The translations under genes and the position numbers were made by a program. Positions 17,207-25,408 of a stretch of DNA of 64,000 nucleotides are shown in pieces (the stretch's first letter is position 1; each line of letters starts with the position of its first letter). This DNA comes from Acidobacteriaceae bacterium (GTDB lineage: Bacteria > Acidobacteriota > Terriglobia > Terriglobales > Acidobacteriaceae). A model generated the notes under the pieces. It searched no databases and had not been told where the DNA came from. It saw nothing but the letters and a program-made list of their open reading frames with translations. The stretch lies in assembly GCA_035944135.1 (NCBI GenBank), contig DASZBM010000010.1, positions 894,985-958,984 on the forward strand, written 5' to 3'.

Positions 17207-18157
17207 TCAGCCGCGCGGGGTGAGAGCAGCGGTCAGTTTCTTGATCTCTTTCGCTTGTGCCTTCTTGTCTTCGAGGAGTTTTTCGACGCGATCCGGAACG
17301 TCGGCGCGGGAGACGGTGAGGGTGCGGGCGACGGTGTCGAGGAGCGTGTAGTCGCGGCGGGCGGAGCGGATGGCGCGGAGGCCGCAGACGAACTCCACGC
17401 GCCAGCCGTTGCGGACCTTTTCGACCCGGCGGAGGAGGATGGAGCCGATCTCGCCGGTGCTGCGGACGTGGGTGCCGCCGCAGGCGTTGAACTCGATGCC
17501 CTGCATTTGAACGATGCGGAAGGGGCCTTCGAGCGGCGGGAGCTTGCGGAGGTCGCCGCGCGCGAGCATCTGTTCGGCCAGTGGTCGCTCGACCCAGTGG
17601 GTGATGAGTGGACGGTTCTCGTAGACGACTCGGTTGGTGGTTTCTTCGACGCGGCGGAGATCCTCTTCGCTAAGCTTGTCCATCCCTTCGGGGAGGGTAA
17701 GGTCGATGGTGGAGCTTTCGGCGCCGAGGTGGAACGAGACGGTGCGCGCGTTGAGCTCGCGCAGGAAGATGGCGGAGAGGAGATGCTGGCCGGAGTGCTG
17801 CTGCTCGTGGTCGGTGCGGCGGTCGAAGTCGATCTTGCCGGTGATCTCGGTGCCTTCGGTGAGGGGTTTGCGGACGAAGTGCCAGACTTCGCCGGATTCA
17901 TCTTCCAGGACGCGCTCTACGGGGATCTCAAGCGTAGTGCCGCTGGGCGCGGTGGCGATGAGGACGCCGATGTCCCAGGGTTGGCCGCCGCCTTCCGGGT
18001 AGAAGGCGGTGCGGTCGAGCGCGACCTGCCAGAGCTGTGCGGAGTCGGGCGGCGCAGCGGGATCTTTGTCGACGAGGCGGATGTCGCTGATATGTGCGGT
18101 GAACTCGAGGATAGGCGAGTCGTAATAGAGGCGCTGGGAGGTGGTTTGCGTGGGCAT
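17207..18157 (-). CDS. AlaX-type alanyl-tRNA editing protein, C-terminally short
   Basis: These free-standing relatives of the AlaRS editing domain hydrolyse Ser- or Gly-tRNA-Ala. The 316-residue product has the N-terminal beta-barrel domain (AFYPEGGGQPWD), the zinc motif HSGQH (His121, His125) and the second zinc motif CGGTH (FNACGGTHV). It ends in a predicted coiled coil (VEKLLEDKKAQAKEIKKLTAA) and stops where longer relatives continue into a DHHA1 domain. The missing domain and the adjoining atypical gene at 16628-17185 suggest loss or replacement of the 3' part, but native short forms also exist. The domains needed for editing are intact. Confidence 0.88.
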   Translation of the reverse strand: MPTQTTSQRLYYDSPILEFTAHISDIRLVDKDPAAPPDSAQLWQVALDRTAFYPEGGGQPWDIGVLIATAPSGTTLEIPVERVLEDESGEVWHFVRKPLTEGTEITGKIDFDRRTDHEQQHSGQHLLSAIFLRELNARTVSFHLGAESSTIDLTLPEGMDKLSEEDLRRVEETTNRVVYENRPLITHWVERPLAEQMLARGDLRKLPPLEGPFRIVQMQGIEFNACGGTHVRSTGEIGSILLRRVEKVRNGWRVEFVCGLRAIRSARRDYTLLDTVARTLTVSRADVPDRVEKLLEDKKAQAKEIKKLTAALTPRG

Positions 18158-18163
18158 TAAATC

Positions 18164-19171
18164 TCAGCCTTCTTTCCTTACATATGCAGCTTCTTTTGCC
18201 ACGAGAGACTGCAGGGCTTCGACTTCGACGCGGCTCCCGACGACGAAGGAAGTGCGCTGATGGATGGATTCGGGTTGGAGATCGAGGATGCGGTGTTCGC
18301 CGTTGATGGCGGCGCCACCGGCCTGCTCAGCGATGAAGGCGAGTGGGTTGGCTTCGTAGAGGAGACGGAGCTTGCCTTTCAACGCCTTTTGTGTGGGCGG
18401 GTAGAGGAAGACGCCTCCTTTGAGGAGCGTGCGATGGAAGTCTGCGACGAGGCTGCCGATGTACCGCGAGCTGTAGGCCTGGCCGTTGAGCTGGCCGCGA
18501 CGGAGGCGATTGACGAACTGCTGATAGGGAAGCGGCCATGTGGTCTCATTCGCTTCGTTTGTGGAGTAGTAGGGGCCTTGCTCGGGCATGTGCATCTCTT
18601 CGTTGGTGAGGACGAAGGCGCCAATGGAGTGATCGAGTGTGAAGCCGTGCACGCCGTTGCCGGCGGTGTAGACCAGCATCGTGGATGGGCCGTAGACGAC
18701 ATAACCGGCGGCGACCTGCTTGTGACCGGGTTGCAGGATGGCGGTTTCGAGGTTTTCGCCAGGGAGCCGTTTATGGATGCTGAAGATGGTACCGACGTTG
18801 ACGTTGACGTCGATGTTGGAGGAGCCATCGAGCGGGTCGAAGACGACGATGTATTTGCCTGATTCGGGGTCGGCGTTGATGATGACCGGTTCTTCGTTTT
18901 CTTCGCTGACGAGCGCGGCGACCGAGTCGCGACCGCCGAGAGTGTGGAGAAGAACTTCATTGGCGTAGACATCGAGCTTCTGCTGAACCTCGCCCTGGAC
19001 GTTTATGGAGCCCTTCGCGCCGAGGGTGTCGCTTAGTCCACCGAGGCGGATCTTGGCTTCAACCATCTTGGTGGCGAGCGTGATACCGCTGAGCAGCCAG
19101 GAGAAGGTGCCGCTGGCCTCTTTGAAGTTTTCCTGCTGTTGGCGGATGTGCTGCTGCACGCTGGTGATCAT
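18164..19171 (-). CDS. fbp: class I fructose-1,6-bisphosphatase
   Basis: Fbp catalyses the hydrolysis of fructose-1,6-bisphosphate in gluconeogenesis. The 335-residue protein contains the metal-binding signature VVFDPLDGSSNIDVNV, the upstream EENEEP stretch, and the substrate-binding blocks YSSRYIGSLVADFHRTLLKGG and GKLRLLYEANPLAFIAEQAGG (each given here as family marks). The length matches the usual 330-340. ATG at 19171 is in good context. The gap to the AlaX-type gene downstream is only 6 bases, so they probably share a transcript, though without an obvious functional link. Confidence 0.95.
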   Translation of the reverse strand: MITSVQQHIRQQQENFKEASGTFSWLLSGITLATKMVEAKIRLGGLSDTLGAKGSINVQGEVQQKLDVYANEVLLHTLGGRDSVAALVSEENEEPVIINADPESGKYIVVFDPLDGSSNIDVNVNVGTIFSIHKRLPGENLETAILQPGHKQVAAGYVVYGPSTMLVYTAGNGVHGFTLDHSIGAFVLTNEEMHMPEQGPYYSTNEANETTWPLPYQQFVNRLRRGQLNGQAYSSRYIGSLVADFHRTLLKGGVFLYPPTQKALKGKLRLLYEANPLAFIAEQAGGAAINGEHRILDLQPESIHQRTSFVVGSRVEVEALQSLVAKEAAYVRKEG

Positions 19172-19235
19172 GGGGGCAGATAGCTCCTGAGGCTCCTGAT
19201 ATTAGGGTATTCGGTGGTGCGCCTACAATGCAGGG

Positions 19236-20543
19236 ATGTTCTCGAGGCGAAAATTTGTTCTTTATACGGCTGCGGGTGCGCCCACATTTGCTTTGGATGC
19301 GCAGAAGCGCGGCGGTCAGGCGGCGCTGTGTCCCGCGTGTCCCGAGGAGGGCCTGCCGGCGCCGATTATGGCGCTGACGGACCGGCGCAAGGACATTGTG
19401 CCGATCACGGTGAGTGAGCGGAACTCTCGGCTGGACCGCGCGCGAGACCTGATGACGGCGACCAAGATTGATGCGATTGTGATTACGACGGGGGCATCGC
19501 TGGTGTATTACACCGGTGCGCATTGGGGGCAGTCGGAGCGGCTGTTTTGTTATGTGCTGCCGCGGGCGGCCGCGCCGTTTCTGATATGTCCGGCGTTTGA
19601 ACGGGATCGCGCGGCGGAGCTGCTGGCGAACTTTCCCGAGCGAGAGTCGACGCTATCGTACTTCTGGCAGGAGAACGAAAGCCCATTTGACTTGATGCGG
19701 CGAGCGCTCAGCGAATCGGCCGTGAAGACCGGGAATCTGGGAATTGAGGAGCACACGCAGTTTGAGTTTTCGCATGCGATGGCGAAGGCGTGTCCGGCGA
19801 TGACGATTGTGTCGGCGACACCGGTAACCGCGGGTTGCAGGATGATCAAGTCGGCGGCGGAGTTGGCGCTTCTGAAGCTGGCGAATGAGATTACGTTGAG
19901 CGTGTATCGGGCGGTGTATCAGTCGTGCGCACCGGGTGATACGAACCGGCGTGTGACGGAGCTGATCGACAAGGCGTATGCGCGCTGCGGTGTGCATGGC
20001 GAGGCTTCGCTGAATGTGGGGCCTTATTCAGCGGTGCCGCACGGAAGCGCGCAGACGCAGACGATACGCGAAGGCGACATTGTGATGGTCGACGATGGAT
20101 GCACGTGCGATGGATATACATCGGACATTACGCGGAGTTGGGTCTACGGGAAAGCGAGCGATGAGCAGCGCAAGGTGTTTGATATCGTGCACCGCGCGCA
20201 GAGTGCAGCGCTGGCCGCGGCGCGACCGGGCGTAGAAGCGCAGGCTGTCGATGCGGCGGCACGCAAGGTGATTGCGGATGCAGGCTATGGGCCGGGGTAT
20301 GACTACTTCACGCATCGCGTGGGCCACGGCATCGGGCTGGACATGCATGAGTGGCCGTATCTCGTGCAGGGAAATACGACCTTGTTGCAGAAGAGCATGG
20401 TGTTCTCAGATGAGCCGGGGATCTACCAGCGTGGGAAGTTCGGTGTGCGGCTTGAGGACGACATGCACATAACGGAGAACGGTGCGGAGTTGTTTACGCC
20501 GCAGAGCCCGAGCCTGGAGAAGCCGTTCGATCAAGCTTCCTGA
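19236..20543 (+). CDS. M24B family Xaa-Pro aminopeptidase
   Basis: M24B peptidases release N-terminal residues preceding proline using two metal ions. The 435-residue protein has the creatinase-type N-terminal domain (about 60-185) and a pita-bread catalytic domain with all five metal ligands visible: Asp in VMVDDG, Asp in TSDITR, His in HRVGHGIG, Glu in SDEPGIY and Glu in RLEDD. The N-terminus SRRKFVLYTAAGA resembles a twin-arginine signal, so export is possible, although the following segment is only weakly hydrophobic. It is divergent from fbp and ends at an 18-bp stem terminator. Confidence 0.92.
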   Translation: MFSRRKFVLYTAAGAPTFALDAQKRGGQAALCPACPEEGLPAPIMALTDRRKDIVPITVSERNSRLDRARDLMTATKIDAIVITTGASLVYYTGAHWGQSERLFCYVLPRAAAPFLICPAFERDRAAELLANFPERESTLSYFWQENESPFDLMRRALSESAVKTGNLGIEEHTQFEFSHAMAKACPAMTIVSATPVTAGCRMIKSAAELALLKLANEITLSVYRAVYQSCAPGDTNRRVTELIDKAYARCGVHGEASLNVGPYSAVPHGSAQTQTIREGDIVMVDDGCTCDGYTSDITRSWVYGKASDEQRKVFDIVHRAQSAALAAARPGVEAQAVDAAARKVIADAGYGPGYDYFTHRVGHGIGLDMHEWPYLVQGNTTLLQKSMVFSDEPGIYQRGKFGVRLEDDMHITENGAELFTPQSPSLEKPFDQAS

Positions 20544-20553
20544 TTTTGGGTCG

Positions 20554-20596
20554 GAAGGGAAGAGCCGCCGGTGATTGCCCGGCGGCTCTTCCCTTC
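20554..20596. terminator. long bidirectional terminator between convergent genes
   Basis: A perfect 18-bp inverted repeat (arms 20554-20571 and 20579-20596, 7-base loop; inner stem AGAGCCGCCGG) lies exactly between the stop codons of the M24 peptidase and the CocE/NonD hydrolase genes. Neither side has a long T-run, but position and stem strength support a bidirectional terminator. Confidence 0.78.
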
Positions 20597-20609
20597 GCGT
20601 GCGTCGAGG

Positions 20610-22574
20610 TTAGCGCGGCATCACAAGCAGCTCGATACCGCTGGCTGCGTCGGCTTGATGGAAGATGGTTTCTGTTGCTTTGTGAAAGTCCTCGGGTTTC
20701 GCTTTGTAGATATCCATGAAGACCTGAGGATTGCGATCGACGAGCGGGAACCACGAGCTCTGAATCTGCACCATGATGCGATGCCCCTTCAGAAACGTGT
20801 GGTTGATGTCCTGCATCGTGAAGTCGACGTCTGTCACTTTGCCGGGCGTGAGCGGCTCGGGGTGCTCCCATGAGTTCCGGAATTTCGCGCGGAAGGGTTC
20901 GCCGCGAACGAGCATCTGGTAGCCCTGCAAGAAGACAGGAGGCGCGCCGGTGACGCGCTTTCCTTCGTTCTCCTCGTCTGGAGCTTTGTAGTTTTCGGGA
21001 TAGACGTCGATGAGCTTCACGATGAAGTCGGAATCCGTTCCGGTCGAGGTGATCTTCAGGTGCGGCTTGATTGGACCGACGACCGTGACGTCTTGCGTGA
21101 GCGGCTCGGTCTGGTAGACGAGGACGTCTCCGCGGTGTGTGGCGAAGCGCTGATCGTCATCCATGTAACGCTGCGGGACATCGGTGTCTGTGATGTACGG
21201 CACAAACGGTACCGGATGTGCAGGATCACTGACGTACTGATCGCTGCTGGCGGTTGCGGTAGGCGCGGACCACGAAAGCCTGCCGTCATGCTGAAGGTAG
21301 AGAGTTTTGGAGACAGCCTGCTTCGGCGGCCATGAGCCGTACTTCTTCCAGACATCGGAGCCGGTTTCGAAGGTGTACGCCTTTGGCAGAGCTGTCCATG
21401 GCTTGTCCTTTAGCCAGTGTGCAAAGAATGGAGCTTCGATATTGTCGCGATAGAAAGCTGAGGGGCTGTCGGGGAAGGTGATGTCGCCGAGACGATTGCC
21501 GGGGCCGCGCGACCATCCACCATGCACCCACGGGCCCTCGACGAGAGTGTTCTCCGGGGCGTCAGGGCTGAGCTTCTCGATGGAGTGAAAAAGCTTCACG
21601 GGGCCGGCGAGATCCTCGGCATCGAACAAGCCGCCGACCTCAAGCACAGCGGCTTTTACACCGTGCATGTGCGGCGTGAGATTGCGGATCTGCCAGTAAT
21701 CGTCGTAGGTAGTGTGCGCGACCTGGTCGTGAAAGTACGGGTTAGTGCCTCCTGCGGGCGAGTCGAGGTTCGCGAGCGTGTCCATATGGAGGTAGTAGGT
21801 GTAGGCGTCGTGTGTGGGGAACTCGAATTTATTCTTCGATTCTTTCGTGAGCGGGTTCTTCTGCGGCGCAAAGAAAGGCGCGTAGAAGGAATGGTTGGCG
21901 TCGAGCATGAACGCTCCGCCGTGGTAGGAATCGTCACCCATCCAAAGATCCATGATGGGAGCCTGCGGGCTTGCGGCCTTGATGGCAGGATGGCTGTCGA
22001 CGATGCTGGCCGCGGCGTAAAAACCGGGATAGCTGATTCCGAGAATGCCCACCTTAGCGTTGTTGTTGGGAATATTTTTCAGAAGCCAATCGACCGTGTC
22101 GTACATGTCTGTCGATTCGTCGATACCTTTGCCGTCCTTTGAGGGCGTCATCTCAAGCCAGTGACCTTCGCTGTCCCAGCGGCCACGCACATCCTGGCAG
22201 ACGAGGATGTAGCCGTCATGGATGAGGTTGAGATTGTTTGTGACATGCGGCTGAAGGACATTGTTACCGTAGTTGCCGCAACTGTATGGCGTGCGCGACA
22301 TGAGGAACGGATACGGGCCGTGGTCGGCGAACTGCTCTGAAATGGGCGTGTACACGACGGTGTAAAGCTTGACGCCATCGCGCATCGGCACGCGGTACTC
22401 GTGCTTGGTGTAGTGGGATTTGTAGAACTCGTCGAGCTGACGCCGCTGGTCTGGCTGCGAAGGCTGGCTCAAGGACGGCGAGGCCGGAGGTGTGGGGGTT
22501 TGCGCGAAGCCGAGGCCCATCGAAGTGAAGAGAAAAATTGCTGCGATTGCGTGCCCGCTTCGAGCAAGCGCCAT
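20610..22574 (-). CDS. secreted CocE/NonD family hydrolase (X-Pro dipeptidyl-peptidase type)
   Basis: Members are alpha/beta hydrolases active on acyl esters, glutaryl beta-lactams or X-Pro peptides. The reading frame runs on upstream to 23039, but the start that gives a signal peptide (MALARSGHAIAAIFLFTSMG, cleaved near GFAQ) is the ATG at 22574, giving 654 residues. The nucleophile motif GISYPGF follows VGIL, and a Trp-rich cap and C-terminal jelly-roll (VTVVGPIKPHLKITSTGTDS and VDFTMQDINHTF) are recognisable. The DEENEG and YRVPMRDGVKLYT blocks are family marks. The substrate is unknown. It is convergent with the M24 peptidase and divergent from a VWA gene. Confidence 0.88.
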   Translation of the reverse strand: MALARSGHAIAAIFLFTSMGLGFAQTPTPPASPSLSQPSQPDQRRQLDEFYKSHYTKHEYRVPMRDGVKLYTVVYTPISEQFADHGPYPFLMSRTPYSCGNYGNNVLQPHVTNNLNLIHDGYILVCQDVRGRWDSEGHWLEMTPSKDGKGIDESTDMYDTVDWLLKNIPNNNAKVGILGISYPGFYAAASIVDSHPAIKAASPQAPIMDLWMGDDSYHGGAFMLDANHSFYAPFFAPQKNPLTKESKNKFEFPTHDAYTYYLHMDTLANLDSPAGGTNPYFHDQVAHTTYDDYWQIRNLTPHMHGVKAAVLEVGGLFDAEDLAGPVKLFHSIEKLSPDAPENTLVEGPWVHGGWSRGPGNRLGDITFPDSPSAFYRDNIEAPFFAHWLKDKPWTALPKAYTFETGSDVWKKYGSWPPKQAVSKTLYLQHDGRLSWSAPTATASSDQYVSDPAHPVPFVPYITDTDVPQRYMDDDQRFATHRGDVLVYQTEPLTQDVTVVGPIKPHLKITSTGTDSDFIVKLIDVYPENYKAPDEENEGKRVTGAPPVFLQGYQMLVRGEPFRAKFRNSWEHPEPLTPGKVTDVDFTMQDINHTFLKGHRIMVQIQSSWFPLVDRNPQVFMDIYKAKPEDFHKATETIFHQADAASGIELLVMPR

Positions 22575-22661
22575 TCGAAATCCTCCATGGATGCTGTCTG
22601 TTTTGGCTGCAAAAGGATTGTAGCTGTTTGCGCCACGGTGGCTTTGAGATAATGCGGTTCG

Positions 22662-23717
22662 ATGCTGTGGCCGAATGCCATTGCGAGGGCTACGTTGCAG
22701 ACCTGCGTATGGGCCGGTGTGCTGCTGGCACCGTGCTGCCGGGCGCAACAGGACGAGAAGCCCGTGTTTACGCTGAAGGTGTATACGAACCTCGTGCAGG
22801 TGCCTACGCTCGTGCTGGACCACGACCGGCAACCGCTTCCGCCGATCGACTTTCGCCGCTTTCTCGTGAGCCTGGATCAAGGCAAGAAGTTCGTGCCAAC
22901 CAACGTGCGGATGGAGGGCGAAGACCCGCTGGAGTTGGCAATTCTGCTGGATGTGAGCGGGTCGCAGCGGCATCTGATCGAGAGCTTCGCGGATGCGGTT
23001 GGGGGGATGGCAGCGAAGTCGCTGCACGCGCAGGACCACGTATCAATCTACGCCTTGAACTGTAGCCTGATTCGCTCAGCGCTGCTGGTGCCGGCCGAAC
23101 CTGAGCGCGTTAAGGACGCGGTTCAAAGGGCGCTGAGTGCGCCCGGGTTGAACACGACCAAGAGTGGCGCCACATGCCGCGATCATGTGTATCTGTTGGG
23201 TGCGATGGTTGCGGTGGTGAAGGAGTTGAGGGGAAGCCCGGGACGCCCCGTGGTGCTTGTCGTCAGCGGAGGAGGGGATTCGGGGAGCACAATCACCTGG
23301 AGCGGACTGCACACCTTTGCTGCGGGCGAAGGCGTTGCGCTGTTCGGGATGAACGATGGCTATTCAGATCCGCAAAGTGTGTGGAGAGCTGAGACGACAG
23401 ATCCCTTCCGTGGCCTGTGCGAATCGACCGGTGGCATTGTGATGGAGGCGAGTGGCCGCGATCTGCAGAAGAGATTGCAGCAGTGGATTGCAATGCTGCG
23501 TAATCGCTACGTTGTGGAGTTCCCACGTCCGCAGCAGTTGAGCACAGGAGCGCACAACATCGAAGTCTCGGTTAAGCGGGACGGCCTGGCGTTTGTGACG
23601 CTTGCGGGTGTTTCGGTGAGTTTGCCTGACCCGAAGGTGACGAGTGATCCGAACTACATACCGTCACAACAGGGTGCGGATATTCCGGTGGGCACCAGGC
23701 GCCCACCTCAGCACTGA
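22662..23717 (+). CDS. secreted VWFA-related domain protein
   Basis: The 351-residue protein has a signal peptide (LQTCVWAGVLLAPCCRAQ) and a von Willebrand A-type fold. The region VYTNLVQVPTLVLDHDRQPL is the opening block of the acidobacterial VWFA-related family, and ILLDVSGSQRHLI (about 93-105) is the MIDAS strand, although the classical DxSxS reads DVSGS. A second, larger relative is at 39225-41174. The role in Acidobacteriota is unknown; the family is abundant there and probably mediates protein or surface interactions. Neighbouring genes (hydrolase, holA) give no functional hint. Confidence 0.82.
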   Translation: MLWPNAIARATLQTCVWAGVLLAPCCRAQQDEKPVFTLKVYTNLVQVPTLVLDHDRQPLPPIDFRRFLVSLDQGKKFVPTNVRMEGEDPLELAILLDVSGSQRHLIESFADAVGGMAAKSLHAQDHVSIYALNCSLIRSALLVPAEPERVKDAVQRALSAPGLNTTKSGATCRDHVYLLGAMVAVVKELRGSPGRPVVLVVSGGGDSGSTITWSGLHTFAAGEGVALFGMNDGYSDPQSVWRAETTDPFRGLCESTGGIVMEASGRDLQKRLQQWIAMLRNRYVVEFPRPQQLSTGAHNIEVSVKRDGLAFVTLAGVSVSLPDPKVTSDPNYIPSQQGADIPVGTRRPPQH

Positions 23718-23720
23718 AGA

Positions 23721-24872
23721 TTAGGCGTCCATCAAGCGATCCGTGCCAGGCTGTTGGACAGTCGCGAGGCGAAGCACGAGCCGCTCAAGCACGAGGCGTT
23801 TGTCTGCGGGGTTGGAGCGGAGCTCTGCGTCTGCGCGGGCGATGAGCTCAATGCCGCGCGTGAGCTCGGAGCGGTCACGATAGCGCCGCGCCTGCGCGAT
23901 GAGCGCGTCCGCCGCGAACGGAGCTACGCGGAACCCAGGCCAGAGAACCTGCCAGATCGCGCGCTGATCCCGTACCTGCTTCTCGTTCAAGACGAGCATT
24001 TGGCGGAAGGTTTTGGCGAGAGAGAAGACATGGCCAATAGAAGCGTCTTCTCCGGCCTCGCTGGCATTCAGCAGGCCATGCAGCAGAGCAACGGCGCGCG
24101 GTGCATCCTTGGCGCTGATCGCGTCGGTTAGTTCATAGAGGCTGCGCTGCTTTGCGGCAGAGACCATGGTCTCGACGTCGGCGAGCTCGATGGAAGATGA
24201 ATTTTGCGACTCCGCATAAAGGATGAGTTTCGAGAGCTCGCTTTGGAGCGTGAGCATTTCGGCGCCGAGTGCATCGACGAGTTCGCGCGCAGCGTCTTCA
24301 GCAAGACGGATCTTTTGCGAAGCGGCTTCGCGGATCGCCCACTGGACGGCGTCGTCGTCGCTGACGCGCTGCAACTCGATGATGCCGCAGGCGTCGCCCA
24401 GTGTTTCGCGGATCTTTTCTGCGCGCTCTTTGTCCTGCATGTCCATGGTGCGCAAGTCCTGCGGCAACCGGACATGGTCGGCGATGAAGATGATGAGAGC
24501 CTGGGGATTCGGACGGCGAAAGTAGTCGTCAATTGCGGCAAACTCGTCCTTCTTCTGTCCGCGTCCGTAGAGGGTCTTTACATTGCGGATGAAGATGACT
24601 TGAAACGGCGCCATCAGAGAGGGCGTTTGTGCAAGGTCGAGTGCTTCAAAGATGGATGTCTCGACGAGGTCAAGATCGTGCAGGCAGAAGTCGCGAAGAT
24701 CGGCGGGGACGAGAGCATCGAGGACGCCGCGTCGTGCGCGCTGCAGCAGGAATGCATCGTCACCGAGGAGGACGTATCCAGGGCGGCGAGCATCGGAAGC
24801 GGCTTCGGAGAGGAAGCGCTCGACTGCGGCGAAGCTTCGCAGGCCGGCGCTCGGATTGGAGGAAGCGCTCAT
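23721..24872 (-). CDS. holA: DNA polymerase III subunit delta
   Basis: Subunit delta opens the sliding clamp within the clamp-loader complex. The 383-residue protein shows the family layout: an N-terminal AAA+-like domain with YVLLGDDAFLLQRARRGVLD (about 33-52), the FQVIFIRNVKTLYGRG strand, the ADHVRLPQDLRT block, a lid region and a C-terminal helical collar (ELTDAISAKDAPRAVALLHGLL, quoted as a landmark). Walker motifs are absent, as expected for delta. It is the last gene of a tight operon: its ATG overlaps the lptE stop by four bases (ATGA). Confidence 0.88.
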   Translation of the reverse strand: MSASSNPSAGLRSFAAVERFLSEAASDARRPGYVLLGDDAFLLQRARRGVLDALVPADLRDFCLHDLDLVETSIFEALDLAQTPSLMAPFQVIFIRNVKTLYGRGQKKDEFAAIDDYFRRPNPQALIIFIADHVRLPQDLRTMDMQDKERAEKIRETLGDACGIIELQRVSDDDAVQWAIREAASQKIRLAEDAARELVDALGAEMLTLQSELSKLILYAESQNSSSIELADVETMVSAAKQRSLYELTDAISAKDAPRAVALLHGLLNASEAGEDASIGHVFSLAKTFRQMLVLNEKQVRDQRAIWQVLWPGFRVAPFAADALIAQARRYRDRSELTRGIELIARADAELRSNPADKRLVLERLVLRLATVQQPGTDRLMDA

Positions 24873-25408
24873 CGGAACGACTCCATCATGTCACTGACGA
24901 GAGCCTGCGCGAAATCGCGAGCCATTCGGCGGACGGCCGCCGAGTCCTCCTGCACGAAGCCGGACAGATCCTGGGTTGACTGATACTGCTCACGCCATGC
25001 GAAGGCGCTGTTGCGATAAAGCACGGTTCCATCGTGGCCGACGAGTGCGACGTCGGCAGTGATGGTGACGAGGTAACTCGACGTCTGCCCGCTCGATGCG
25101 TCATAGGTGAGCGGCGTAATCGCCTGCGTGAGAATCGTTCCCCGCAGCGTTGCGTCGGAGCCTTGATCCGTAGCAGGCGTGCTTGCGTTTACGTTTGTGA
25201 GGACGCGGTAGCGCGTGCGTGTGTTGAGCTCGCGCACAACTGCTTCGGTGAACGCCGTTTCGCTGTTGTACGCCTGCACCTTCGATTGAAAGATGGGCAC
25301 GGATACCGTGCGGACATCAGCGGGCACATGGGTGGCCGAGCCAACCTGACGGTAGCCGCATCCTGCAAGCGGAAGAAGAATTGCGACGGCCAGGAGCTTC
25401 AGGTTCAT
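24869..25408 (-). CDS. lptE: LptE-like LPS-assembly lipoprotein
   Basis: LptE plugs the LptD outer-membrane barrel that inserts LPS. The 179-residue product has a lipoprotein signal with lipobox LAGC (Cys17), then GYRQVGSATHVPADVRTVSV and a FTEAVVRELNTRTRYRV helix-strand block typical of the family, followed by a beta-sandwich (LVTITADVALVGHDGTVLYR). An holA neighbour is a common context for lptE across Gram-negatives, which supports the call. Its start overlaps the stop of the M1 peptidase gene and its stop overlaps the holA start, both as ATGA, so all three are translationally coupled. Confidence 0.88.
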   Translation of the reverse strand: MNLKLLAVAILLPLAGCGYRQVGSATHVPADVRTVSVPIFQSKVQAYNSETAFTEAVVRELNTRTRYRVLTNVNASTPATDQGSDATLRGTILTQAITPLTYDASSGQTSSYLVTITADVALVGHDGTVLYRNSAFAWREQYQSTQDLSGFVQEDSAAVRRMARDFAQALVSDMMESFR

